This document shows positions 1-4,917 of a stretch of 5,092 nt of DNA, one piece after another. The stretch is from contig JAJTHU010000294.1 of the NCBI GenBank assembly GCA_021300055.1, positions 1 to 5,092 on the forward strand. Direction: 5' to 3'. The position numbers were made by a program, and so were the translations under genes. Under the pieces are notes generated by a model that searched no databases, was not told the DNA's origin, and worked only from the letters and a program-made list of their open reading frames with translations. The stretch comes from Nitrosomonadaceae bacterium. GTDB taxonomy: Bacteria > Pseudomonadota > Gammaproteobacteria > Burkholderiales > Usitatibacteraceae. The first letter of the stretch is position 1. Each line of letters begins with the position of its first letter.

Positions 1-398
1 TCGCCGATGGCGTGGCGCAGCTCTGCGTGTGGAAAGGGCTCGATGCCGCTGCGACGTCGCATGAACTCGCGCGGCAGTCGCGCTTTGTCGGTGCGCAGTG
101 CATGCGCGCGGTGGTCGATGCGAATGGCCACATCGTCACCGTCGGCATGGCGCGCTGCACAGGAGATGACGTCGGCACGGATGTTGGCATTTTTGCGATG
201 CACACGGCACCCGAGGTGCGGCGCAGCGGCTTCGCGCGGCTGCTGGTGAGCGATCTACTCGAGTGGGGCAGGGCGCAGGGTGCCACGCATGGTTTCTTGC
301 AGGTGGACGATGGCAACACGGCGGCGATTGCACTCTACGAGCAGCTTGGTTTTCAGCGTCTCTATGGGTATCAAACCTTTACAAAAACCCCAGCTTGA
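1..398 (+). CDS. GNAT-family N-acetyltransferase, 3' part (5' end outside window)
   Basis: This is the C-terminal ~131 residues of a GCN5-related N-acetyltransferase, which moves an acetyl group from acetyl-CoA to an amine. The acceptor cannot be told from sequence. The frame is open from base 3 with no convincing start, so the gene begins upstream; the GTG at 12 falls inside the conserved fold and is unlikely to be the real start. Visible signs are a strand reading IVTVGMARC, then DVGIFAMHTAPEVRRSGFA, which contains the acetyl-CoA pyrophosphate loop (RRSGFA, the family's R/Q-x-x-G-x-G/A), a following helix (LLVSDLLEWGRAQGA), the strand FLQVDDGN, and the typical NTAAIALYEQLGF segment near the end. 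The final LYGYQTFTK resembles the closing strand of many GNATs. The family call is firm, the substrate is unknown. It may share a transcript with the next gene 107 bases downstream, although a small hairpin covers its stop codon. Confidence 0.85.
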   Translation, partial: ADGVAQLCVWKGLDAAATSHELARQSRFVGAQCMRAVVDANGHIVTVGMARCTGDDVGTDVGIFAMHTAPEVRRSGFARLLVSDLLEWGRAQGATHGFLQVDDGNTAAIALYEQLGFQRLYGYQTFTKTPA

Positions 399-412
399 GC
401 AAGGCTCAATTT
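395..412 (+). terminator. Possible weak terminator hairpin over the GNAT stop
   Basis: TTGAGC (395-400) and GCTCAA (404-409) form a perfect 6-bp stem with a 3-base loop, followed by only three T residues (410-412). The stem overlaps the TGA stop at 396-398. The short stem and short T-tract make it a weak intrinsic terminator at best, so read-through into the next gene is possible. Confidence 0.3.
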
Positions 413-505
413 GAACGATTCGGGCATACTCGGTGGTTCTTTAACGCAAACGCCGTGCAAGGACGCGGCGCCGACAACACCAGGCGCAAACGGTAACGTA
501 AAAAC

Positions 506-1000
506 ATGGATCAGAACTTGAACGTGCTCGACGAACTCTCCTCGCGTCTTGGTTTGGCGCTCAAGCGGCAGGGCTTGATGCTTGCCACCGCTGAATCGTG
601 CACCGGCGGCGGCATCGCCGAAGCCATCACCCGCATCCCGGGCTCGTCGGCGTGGTTCGACCGCGGTTTCGTCACGTACTCCTACGAATCCAAGGTGGAC
701 TTACTCGGCGTCCAGCGCGCCAGCTTGCTCGACTTCGGCGCGGTCTCGGAAGAGATCGCCAAACAGATGGTCGATGGCGCCATTTCGCGCTCACGGGCGC
801 AGGTGGCGGTCGCCGTGACCGGCATCGCCGGCCCCGACGGCGGCCTCCCAGACAAACCGGTGGGGACGGTGTGGTTTGCTTGGAAATTCCCAAAAAAGTC
901 AATCATTTCAGAGGTTTGCCACTTCCAAGGCGACCGCCAATCCGTGCGCGAACAAACGATTGCGCATGCCCTGAGTCGGCTCCTGCATAATCTCACCTAG
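506..1000 (+). CDS. pncC: CinA C-terminal-domain protein, nicotinamide-nucleotide amidohydrolase (PncC type)
   Basis: The 164-residue product is a stand-alone CinA C-terminal domain, about the length of E. coli PncC (YgaD), and lacks the N-terminal MoaB-like domain of full CinA. Characterised family members are cytoplasmic and deamidate nicotinamide mononucleotide (NMN) to nicotinic acid mononucleotide, returning it to NAD synthesis. Family blocks are all present: TAESCTGG (28-35, with the conserved Ser31), GFVTYSYESKVDLLGV (54-69), AVTGIAGPDGG (103-113), KPVGTVWFA (117-125) and FQGDRQSVRE (140-149). The ATG at 506 was chosen because it gives the family's normal length; there is no strong Shine-Dalgarno, only an A-rich stretch. 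Its place upstream of recA matches ygaD-recA in enterobacteria. NMN is a product of NAD-dependent DNA ligase, so the repair context makes sense, but that link is inference. No LexA box is seen in front of it. The older label 'competence/damage-inducible protein' would describe the same gene. Confidence 0.9.
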   Translation: MDQNLNVLDELSSRLGLALKRQGLMLATAESCTGGGIAEAITRIPGSSAWFDRGFVTYSYESKVDLLGVQRASLLDFGAVSEEIAKQMVDGAISRSRAQVAVAVTGIAGPDGGLPDKPVGTVWFAWKFPKKSIISEVCHFQGDRQSVREQTIAHALSRLLHNLT

Positions 1001-1020
1001 CCCTGTTGTTCGGGGTGCCG

Positions 1021-1057
1021 CCGGCGCTAGGCAGGTCTCCGCGCCGGTCCTGATTTT
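1021..1057 (+). terminator. Possible terminator downstream of the CinA-family gene
   Basis: CCGGCGC (1021-1027) and GCGCCGG (1041-1047) form a perfect 7-bp GC-rich stem around a 13-base loop, followed by TCCTGATTTT. The loop is long and the T-tract is short and interrupted, so this is a modest candidate. It lies 20 bases after the stop and 47 bases before the LexA box, the expected place to separate this transcript from recA. Confidence 0.35.
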
Positions 1058-1091
1058 CCAAAAATTCCTTGCTTTTCCGTTTCTAGTCCGG

Positions 1092-1111
1092 TACTGTACG
1101 AAATTACAGAC
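1092..1111 (+). promoter_or_regulatory. LexA (SOS) operator of recA
   Basis: CTGT (1094-1097), eight bases, then ACAG (1106-1109) is an exact match to the CTGT-N8-ACAG core of the LexA box, and the preceding TA also fits the longer TACTGT consensus. LexA bound here would repress recA until RecA on single-stranded DNA triggers LexA self-cleavage. Promoter elements are less clear. One reading is TTGCTT (1069-1074), a 17-base spacer and TACTGT (1092-1097) as -10, which would place the operator over the -10 and start site. Another uses TGTATT (1112-1117) as -10, with the operator between the elements as in E. coli recA. Either way the box overlaps the promoter. Confidence 0.88.
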
Positions 1112-1128
1112 TGTATTAACATACATGC
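1109..1128 (+). promoter_or_regulatory. Possible second, degenerate LexA half-pair
   Basis: CTGT (1111-1114), eight AT-rich bases, then ACAT (1123-1126) matches the LexA core at seven of eight positions. Its centre is 17 bp downstream of the perfect box. It could be a weaker co-operative site, or a chance match overlapping the -10 region, which is itself AT-rich. Confidence 0.4.
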
Positions 1129-1351
1129 ATCGTTGGTGTGTTGATCCAGCCTGTGCCCCGCGGCAGCAACGCGGGGGGCTTGGTGGCCTCGTGCCATCGC
1201 GCTTTCGTGCAATACCGCCCTGTGCCGGATGAAGTGACATTGCGTTGCATGCGGCAGCGCAAAACGCTTCATCTGGAACAGGGTTCTTTCGCTAACGGAC
1301 CGTGGGCATGCCCTGGTCCAAATTCGTGACGATTAACTGGAGACGAAAAAA
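1129..1351 (+). promoter_or_regulatory. Long structured 5' leader of recA
   Basis: About 220 bases separate the SOS promoter from the recA start, and I find no convincing gene on either strand there. Four hairpins can be drawn. H1 (1148-1180) pairs CCCCGCG 1156-1162 with CGCGGGG 1170-1176, extended by AGCC/GGCT across a 4-base bulge. H2 (1182-1198) is a 6-bp stem. H3 (1221-1280) is the strongest: CCGGATGAAG 1225-1234 with CTTCATCTGG 1267-1276, then across an internal loop TTGCGTTGC 1240-1248 with GCAGCGCAA 1254-1262, plus TGT/ACA at the base, about 22 pairs in all. H4 (1297-1319) pairs GGACC with GGTCC and GGG with CCC. A GGAGA ribosome-binding site follows at 1339-1343. No T-tract follows any of them, so none looks like a finished attenuator. 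Confidence 0.5.
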
Positions 1352-2422
1352 ATGAACATGATGAGAGAACCGTTTATGGACGAAAACAAGACGAAAGCAC
1401 TGGCCGCAGCGCTCTCGCAAATCGAGAAGCAGTTTGGCAAGGGCTCCATCATGAAGATGGGCGAAGGTAGTGTCGCCAACGACATCATCCCCGTCTCCAC
1501 CGGCTCGCTCGGTCTGGATATCGCACTGGGCATTGGCGGTTTGCCGCGCGGTCGTATCGTTGAGATCTACGGCCCAGAATCGTCCGGTAAAACCACGCTC
1601 ACGCTGCAAGTCATCGCCGAAATGCAAAAGACTGGCGGCACCGCGGCGTTTATCGATGCGGAACACGCGCTCGATCCGCAGTACGCGCAAAAGCTTGGCG
1701 TGAACGTTGGCGATCTGCTCGTTTCACAGCCTGACAACGGCGAACAAGCGCTCGAAATCGCTGACATGCTGGTTCGCTCCGGCGGCATCGACGTCGTCGT
1801 GATCGACTCCGTCGCTGCGCTTACGCCGCGCGCCGAAATCGAAGGTGAGATGGGCGACCAGTTGCCCGGCTTGCAAGCGCGCCTGATGAGCCAAGCGCTG
1901 CGTAAGCTCACCGCCAACATCAAGAAATCCAACACGCTGGTGATCTTCATTAACCAGATCCGTATGAAGATCGGCGTCATGTTCGGTAACCCCGAAACCA
2001 CCACGGGTGGCAACGCGCTTAAGTTTTATGCATCTGTGCGTATCGATATTCGTCGCACCGGTGCGATCAAGTCGGGCGAAGAGGTGATCGGTTCTGAAAC
2101 GCGTGTGAAGGTCGTGAAGAACAAAGTCGCGCCGCCGTTCCGCACCGCAGACTTCGACATCCTCTACGGCGAAGGTATTTCGCGCGAGGGCGAAATCATT
2201 GAGCTTGGCGTCATTCACAAGATCGTCGACAAATCCGGCGCTTGGTATGCCTACAAAGGCGAGAAGATCGGCCAAGGCAAAGACAACACCCGTAAGTTCC
2301 TCAAAGAAAACCCCGAAATGGCACAGGAAATTGAAGCCAGAATTCGCGAGGCCGTCGGCGTGAACGCCGCAGCCGCAGCAGCAGGCGGTGGCTCAGACGA
2401 GAGCGAAGAAGTCGAGGAATAG
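1352..2422 (+). CDS. recA: Recombinase RecA
   Basis: RecA forms ATP-dependent filaments on single-stranded DNA, carries out homologous pairing and strand exchange, and acts as co-protease for LexA cleavage in the SOS response. In the 356-residue product the Walker A motif GPESSGKT is at 74-81, the catalytic Glu at 104 in DAEHALDP, Walker B VVVID at 148-152, loop L1 around EGEMGDQLPG (164-173), loop L2 at FGNPETTTGG (211-220) in front of NALKFY, and the C-terminal domain ends in an Ala/Gly linker and an acidic tail (SDESEEVEE). It is full length with all key residues present. Two starts are plausible: the ATG at 1352, with GGAGA eight bases ahead, and the ATG at 1376, which gives the usual beginning MDENKTKAL, has GAGAGA ahead of it and yields 348 residues. 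I chose 1352 for its better ribosome-binding site. A LexA box lies upstream and a strong terminator downstream, with recX next. Confidence 0.98.
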   Translation: MNMMREPFMDENKTKALAAALSQIEKQFGKGSIMKMGEGSVANDIIPVSTGSLGLDIALGIGGLPRGRIVEIYGPESSGKTTLTLQVIAEMQKTGGTAAFIDAEHALDPQYAQKLGVNVGDLLVSQPDNGEQALEIADMLVRSGGIDVVVIDSVAALTPRAEIEGEMGDQLPGLQARLMSQALRKLTANIKKSNTLVIFINQIRMKIGVMFGNPETTTGGNALKFYASVRIDIRRTGAIKSGEEVIGSETRVKVVKNKVAPPFRTADFDILYGEGISREGEIIELGVIHKIVDKSGAWYAYKGEKIGQGKDNTRKFLKENPEMAQEIEARIREAVGVNAAAAAAGGGSDESEEVEE

Positions 2423-2538
2423 TCCCTAGAGACGTCACTGAGCACCACCGGGATGTGCGCCGTCAGCGGCTTGTCACATTTCCCCGTTAGCGTCTCACTT
2501 GGCGTTCTCTCTTTTCGGGCGGCCGACACCGGTCGCCT

Positions 2539-2579
2539 TGTGGTTCGGCCGGCTCCGTTCCGGAGCCGAGCTCACCACA
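2539..2579 (+). other. Imperfect hairpin between recA and recX
   Basis: CGGCTCCG (2550-2557) and CGGAGCCG (2561-2568) form a perfect 8-bp stem with a 3-base loop, and the flanks TGTGGT (2539-2544) and ACCACA (2574-2579) pair again beyond an internal loop. No T-tract follows, so it is not an intrinsic terminator by itself. It sits 15 bases before the terminator stem and could protect the recA mRNA 3' end. Confidence 0.5.
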
Positions 2580-2593
2580 TCGGTTCGATGGTT

Positions 2594-2646
2594 GGGCCGT
2601 ATTGCTTGGGTGTCTCCAGTGAGCCAAGTAGTACGGCCCCTTTTTT
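2594..2646 (+). terminator. Strong intrinsic terminator after recA
   Basis: GGGCCGTA (2594-2601) pairs with TACGGCCC (2632-2639), and the stem continues through TTGCTTGG with CCAAGTAG (two G-U pairs) to about 17 continuous pairs. The 14-base loop can close a further CTC/GAG. Six T residues follow at 2641-2646. This is a textbook rho-independent terminator, 30 bases before the recX start, so recX must depend on read-through or on a promoter of its own that I cannot see. Confidence 0.9.
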
Positions 2647-2675
2647 GCGGCTTCCATCTTTAGGTTGCGTCCACG

Positions 2676-3248
2676 ATGATTGAATACGAGGTGGAACTCG
2701 ATACGCCAGAGGACGCTGCAGCAGATTCGACAACCGATGCGGACCTCCCCGCGCACGACGCGGGTAATGGCGCTACTCGGAAGGGCGCAGCGCCCAAGCC
2801 GAGCAACCGTGCGCTGGTGTCTGCCGCGCTTAAGTTGCTCGCGCGGCGCGACATGACGCGCACCGAGTTTGTCTCCAAGCTGCAATCGCGCGAGTTCAGC
2901 TTGGAAGAGGTCAACCAAGCTGCCGATTGGTGTGCCGCCGAGGGCTGGCTCGATGAGTCGCGCTACGCTGAAGTTAACGCGCGCCGCCTCGGGCAAAAGT
3001 ACGGTGCCTCGCGTGTCGCGCATCAGCTAAGGCAGAAGGGCGTCAACGCGGGCGATCTCTCCGAGGTACTTGACGCACTCAAGCTCACCGAGCGCGATCG
3101 GGCGCGCGCGCTATGGCAACGTCGATTTGGTGAACCGCCAACGAGCGTGCTCGAAATGCAGCGCCAGTTGCGCTACTTGCAATCACGCGGGTTTAGCTAC
3201 GCGGTCGCCAAGGCTGCGATCAACAAAGACGGCAGCGAAGGCGAGTAG
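2676..3248 (+). CDS. recX: Regulatory protein RecX
   Basis: RecX binds RecA filaments and modulates their growth and ATPase activity, in most species as an inhibitor. The 190-residue product has the helical RecX repeats: RALVSAALKLLARRDMTRTEF with VSKLQSREF (45-74), then VNQAADWCAAEGWLDESRYAE (79-99), RLGQKYGASRVAHQLRQKGV (104-123), and the final YLQSRGFSYAVAKAAI (168-182). Residues 1-43 are an acidic, Ala-rich, low-complexity extension absent from compact RecX proteins. The ATG at 2676 has only a weak AGG 11 bases upstream, and starts further in (GTG at 2817 or ATG at 2853) would cut into the first RecX helix, so 2676 is the better choice. The gene follows recA after a strong terminator, the arrangement known from E. 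coli, where recX is made by limited read-through. Its stop lies eight bases from that of a possible minus-strand gene. Confidence 0.93.
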   Translation: MIEYEVELDTPEDAAADSTTDADLPAHDAGNGATRKGAAPKPSNRALVSAALKLLARRDMTRTEFVSKLQSREFSLEEVNQAADWCAAEGWLDESRYAEVNARRLGQKYGASRVAHQLRQKGVNAGDLSEVLDALKLTERDRARALWQRRFGEPPTSVLEMQRQLRYLQSRGFSYAVAKAAINKDGSEGE

Positions 3249-3256
3249 CCAGCTGA

Positions 3257-3430
3257 CTAGTTGCGGGGGGTGCCTTGCGTCGCGCTTGGCGCGATCGTCG
3301 GTGCGGGGCTTGTCATACGCAGCAGTTTGTCGCCCGCGTTTGCATCAACCGCAAACCAAACCAACGGTAGCGCGGCGATTGCAGCAGCAATTGCCAACAG
3401 GATGATGCGTTTGGACTCGTCAAATTGCAT
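3257..3430 (-). CDS. Hypothetical small membrane or exported peptide, 57 residues
   Basis: I do not recognise this frame as a known family. Read on the minus strand from the ATG at 3430-3428 to a TAG at 3259-3257, it encodes 57 residues. The layout is coherent: a short charged start (MQFDESKR), a 19-residue hydrophobic segment at 9-27 beginning IILLAIAAAIAALP, an A-N-A (30-32) that could be a signal peptidase site, then a short tail rich in Pro, Thr, Ala and Ser. That fits a single-pass inner-membrane peptide or a signal peptide with a 25-residue mature part. Codons mostly end in G or C as in the neighbouring genes. A weak GGA lies nine bases before the ATG. The frame stays open upstream to about 3574 without another ATG or GTG, so openness alone is weak evidence. 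It converges on recX, with the two TAG stops sharing a 14-base near-palindrome (3246-3259). Chance remains a real alternative. Confidence 0.45.
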   Translation of the reverse strand: MQFDESKRIILLAIAAAIAALPLVWFAVDANAGDKLLRMTSPAPTIAPSATQGTPRN

Positions 3431-3667
3431 GTTGCGGATTCCGATACGGCTGGGGCACGGGTTGCAGCGCTGCGAGAGGAAGATTGCAGCGCCTGAAGAG
3501 ATGTATGTTGCTGAGCAGACGCGATAACGAAATGAAAACGGCGAGGCTGCAGCACGAATTGCACAAGCCGTAGCTTACCGCGCCACGCATCGCAATCCAA
3601 GTAGGCCAACGCCTGATTCTCAATTCATTACAGCTTAGCCGAAACCGGGTCGCGTGAGGCGCCCGCG

Positions 3668-3673
3668 TATAAT
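3668..3673 (+). promoter_or_regulatory. Likely -10 element of the deoC promoter
   Basis: TATAAT (3668-3673) is a perfect sigma-70 -10 hexamer in a GC-rich setting, 84 bases before the deoC ATG. The bases 17 upstream (CCGGGT, 3645-3650) do not resemble TTGACA, so an activator or upstream contacts may be needed. The start of transcription would be near 3680. Confidence 0.6.
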
Positions 3674-3676
3674 TTC

Positions 3677-3738
3677 GGCAGGTTTGTATTTATCTTAAGG
3701 CGGGCATCCTGCCGTGCGCCATTCGCGCATTAAGCGCG
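3677..3738 (+). promoter_or_regulatory. Inverted repeats in the deoC leader
   Basis: GGCAGG (3677-3682) is matched by CCTGCC (3708-3713), and CGCGC (3724-3728) by GCGCG (3734-3738) around a 5-base loop. They lie at and after the likely transcription start, where a repressor site or leader hairpins could sit. I cannot assign them to a known regulator such as DeoR or CytR, and short GC-rich repeats like these can arise by chance. Confidence 0.3.
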
Positions 3739-3757
3739 CCCCTAACTGGTTGTTTTC

Positions 3758-4759
3758 ATGGCTAAAGTTACTCAAATCGGCGCTGCTGCCACCACCACGC
3801 CGTTCCCCATCGATGGTGAACGTAACCCCGGCACCAAGTTTGACGCGGCACCCGTACGCGACGTAAGGGTAAACCGTAGTGCCATCGAGCGCCGCGCGGC
3901 CACCATGTCCACGCGCCGCACCGTCAAAAATGAATGGCAAGCCGCGTGGCTGTTGCATGCAGTGCGCACCGTCGACCTTACCACATTGAGTGGTGACGAC
4001 ACCGACGGCACCGTTCGCCGTCTGTGCGGCAAAGCGCGCCAACCGATTCGCGCGCAGCTGCTCGCTGATCTGGGAGTCACCCAGAAAATTCAAACCGGCG
4101 CCGTGTGTGTGTATCACACGTTCGTCAAAACCGCGGTGCACGCGCTCGAAGGCTCGGGTATTCCGGTCGCGGCAGTGTCCACGGGTTTTCCAGCGGGCTT
4201 GTCGCCATTCGCGCAGAAGATCGATGAAATCAAGGCGAGCGTGAAAGATGGCGCGGCGGAGATTGATATCGTCATCTCGCGCGAGCATGTGCTCAGCGGC
4301 AATTGGCGCGCGCTTTACGACGAAGTCAAAGCCTTCCGCGAAGCCTGCGGCGACGCGCACATGAAAGCCATCATCGCCACCGGCGAACTCGGCACGCTCA
4401 AGAACATCATGCGTGCTTCCCTAGTGTGCATGCAGGCCGGCAGCGACTTCATCAAAACCTCCACCGGCAAAGAGCCCACCAACGCCACCATCGCGGGTTC
4501 GCTCGTCATGGTGCGTGCGATTCGGCAGTACTACGAACAAACCGGCGTGAAGGTTGGCTTTAAGCCTGCGGGGGGTATTCGCACCGCCAAGCAAGCGCTC
4601 GATTGGTTGATCTTGATGAAAGAAGAGCTCGGCGACGAATGGATGAAGCCGCATTTATTCCGCATTGGCGCGTCGGCGTTGATTAACGATATCGAACGCC
4701 AGCTTGAGCACTATGCGTATGGGCGTTATGCATCGATGCAGTATCAGCCGCTTGGCTAA
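3758..4759 (+). CDS. deoC: Deoxyribose-phosphate aldolase, long form
   Basis: DeoC is a class I aldolase that cleaves 2-deoxy-D-ribose 5-phosphate into D-glyceraldehyde 3-phosphate and acetaldehyde, the last step of deoxynucleoside breakdown in the cytoplasm. The 333-residue product carries the family motifs: DLTTL (73-77), VCVYHTFV (117-123 region), the conserved Asp170 in AEIDIVIS (167-174), the Schiff-base Lys233 in FIKTSTGK (231-238) and the second active-site Lys269 in GFKPAGGIRT (267-276), so it should be active. It is longer than E. coli DeoC (about 259 residues) because of ~60 extra N-terminal residues, and is closer in length to the animal DERA type. The start at 3758 gives MAKVTQIG; its Shine-Dalgarno is weak. 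A perfect TATAAT lies 84 bases upstream. The next gene, 158 bases on, encodes an aldehyde dehydrogenase, suggesting that the acetaldehyde is oxidised by a partner from the same transcript. Confidence 0.95.
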   Translation: MAKVTQIGAAATTTPFPIDGERNPGTKFDAAPVRDVRVNRSAIERRAATMSTRRTVKNEWQAAWLLHAVRTVDLTTLSGDDTDGTVRRLCGKARQPIRAQLLADLGVTQKIQTGAVCVYHTFVKTAVHALEGSGIPVAAVSTGFPAGLSPFAQKIDEIKASVKDGAAEIDIVISREHVLSGNWRALYDEVKAFREACGDAHMKAIIATGELGTLKNIMRASLVCMQAGSDFIKTSTGKEPTNATIAGSLVMVRAIRQYYEQTGVKVGFKPAGGIRTAKQALDWLILMKEELGDEWMKPHLFRIGASALINDIERQLEHYAYGRYASMQYQPLG

Positions 4760-4821
4760 CGTGCTTTGACACTCGCCCTTTCCGAGATCCGCGAATGTGA
4801 GAAGCGACAGTTTATGCAACC

Positions 4822-4887
4822 GTCATTCCCGCGTAGGCGGGTATCTAAGTTCGGCCAACCTTGGATTACCGCCTACACGGGAATGAC
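4822..4887. repeat. 66-base inverted-repeat hairpin (REP/dRS3-like) between deoC and the dehydrogenase gene
   Basis: The left arm, starting GTCATTCCCG (4822-4831) and running to about 4845, is complementary to the right arm ending CGGGAATGAC (4878-4887). There are ten outer pairs, one mismatch (4832/4877), eight more pairs (GTAGGCGG with CCGCCTAC), and further bulged pairing inward. The left arm also folds on itself (CCCGC-gtag-GCGGG). Repeats built on ATTCCC...GGGAAT are dispersed in betaproteobacteria, the best known being the short dRS3 repeats of Neisseria; membership of one named family is inference. No target-site duplication is evident. No T-tract follows on the + strand, so it may slow or process the transcript rather than end it. 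Confidence 0.75.
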
Positions 4888-4917
4888 ATCTTTGGCATCG
4901 AGACAAGAAATCAGCAC

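Larger units (their letters stand above)
3431..3757. other. Gene-free spacer between the small minus-strand frame and deoC
   Basis: No convincing gene is seen here on either strand. The longest frames (minus strand, about 3313-3623) have Cys/Arg/Ser-rich translations without recognisable domains. The right end holds the deoC promoter and leader. The left part must contain the promoter of the minus-strand frame if that frame is real, but I see no clear -35/-10 pair for it. Confidence 0.6.

Noticed and set aside
1148..1180. GC-rich hairpin in the recA leader as an intrinsic terminator (SOS attenuator)
   Set aside because: No T-tract follows the stem, so it does not meet the requirement for rho-independent termination.
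908..1272. Overlapping minus-strand open frames across the cinA end and recA leader (908-1240 and 1027-1272)
   Set aside because: Their translations show no recognisable motif, they run through the LexA box and leader hairpins, and they overlap each other in different frames as expected for GC-rich DNA.
1138..1329. A 63-codon plus-strand frame in the recA leader, starting with GTG
   Set aside because: There is no ribosome-binding site and no domain-like composition, and it spans the hairpins. A leader peptide cannot be fully excluded but nothing supports it.
1724..2275. Long minus-strand frame (183 codons) inside recA
   Set aside because: It lies wholly opposite recA, whose coding is certain; long antisense frames are common opposite GC-rich genes.
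2453..2683. Plus-strand frame across the recA-recX gap
   Set aside because: It reads straight through the strong terminator and its hairpin; the translation has no domain features.
3313..3623. Two minus-strand frames (98 and 67 codons) in the recX-deoC gap
   Set aside because: Their Cys/Arg/Ser-rich translations lack any coherent segment. The third frame of the same strand (3257-3430) is the one with gene-like character.
3695..4360. Long minus-strand frame (221 codons) opposite deoC
   Set aside because: It mirrors the conserved deoC coding sequence and promoter leader, with no family resemblance of its own.
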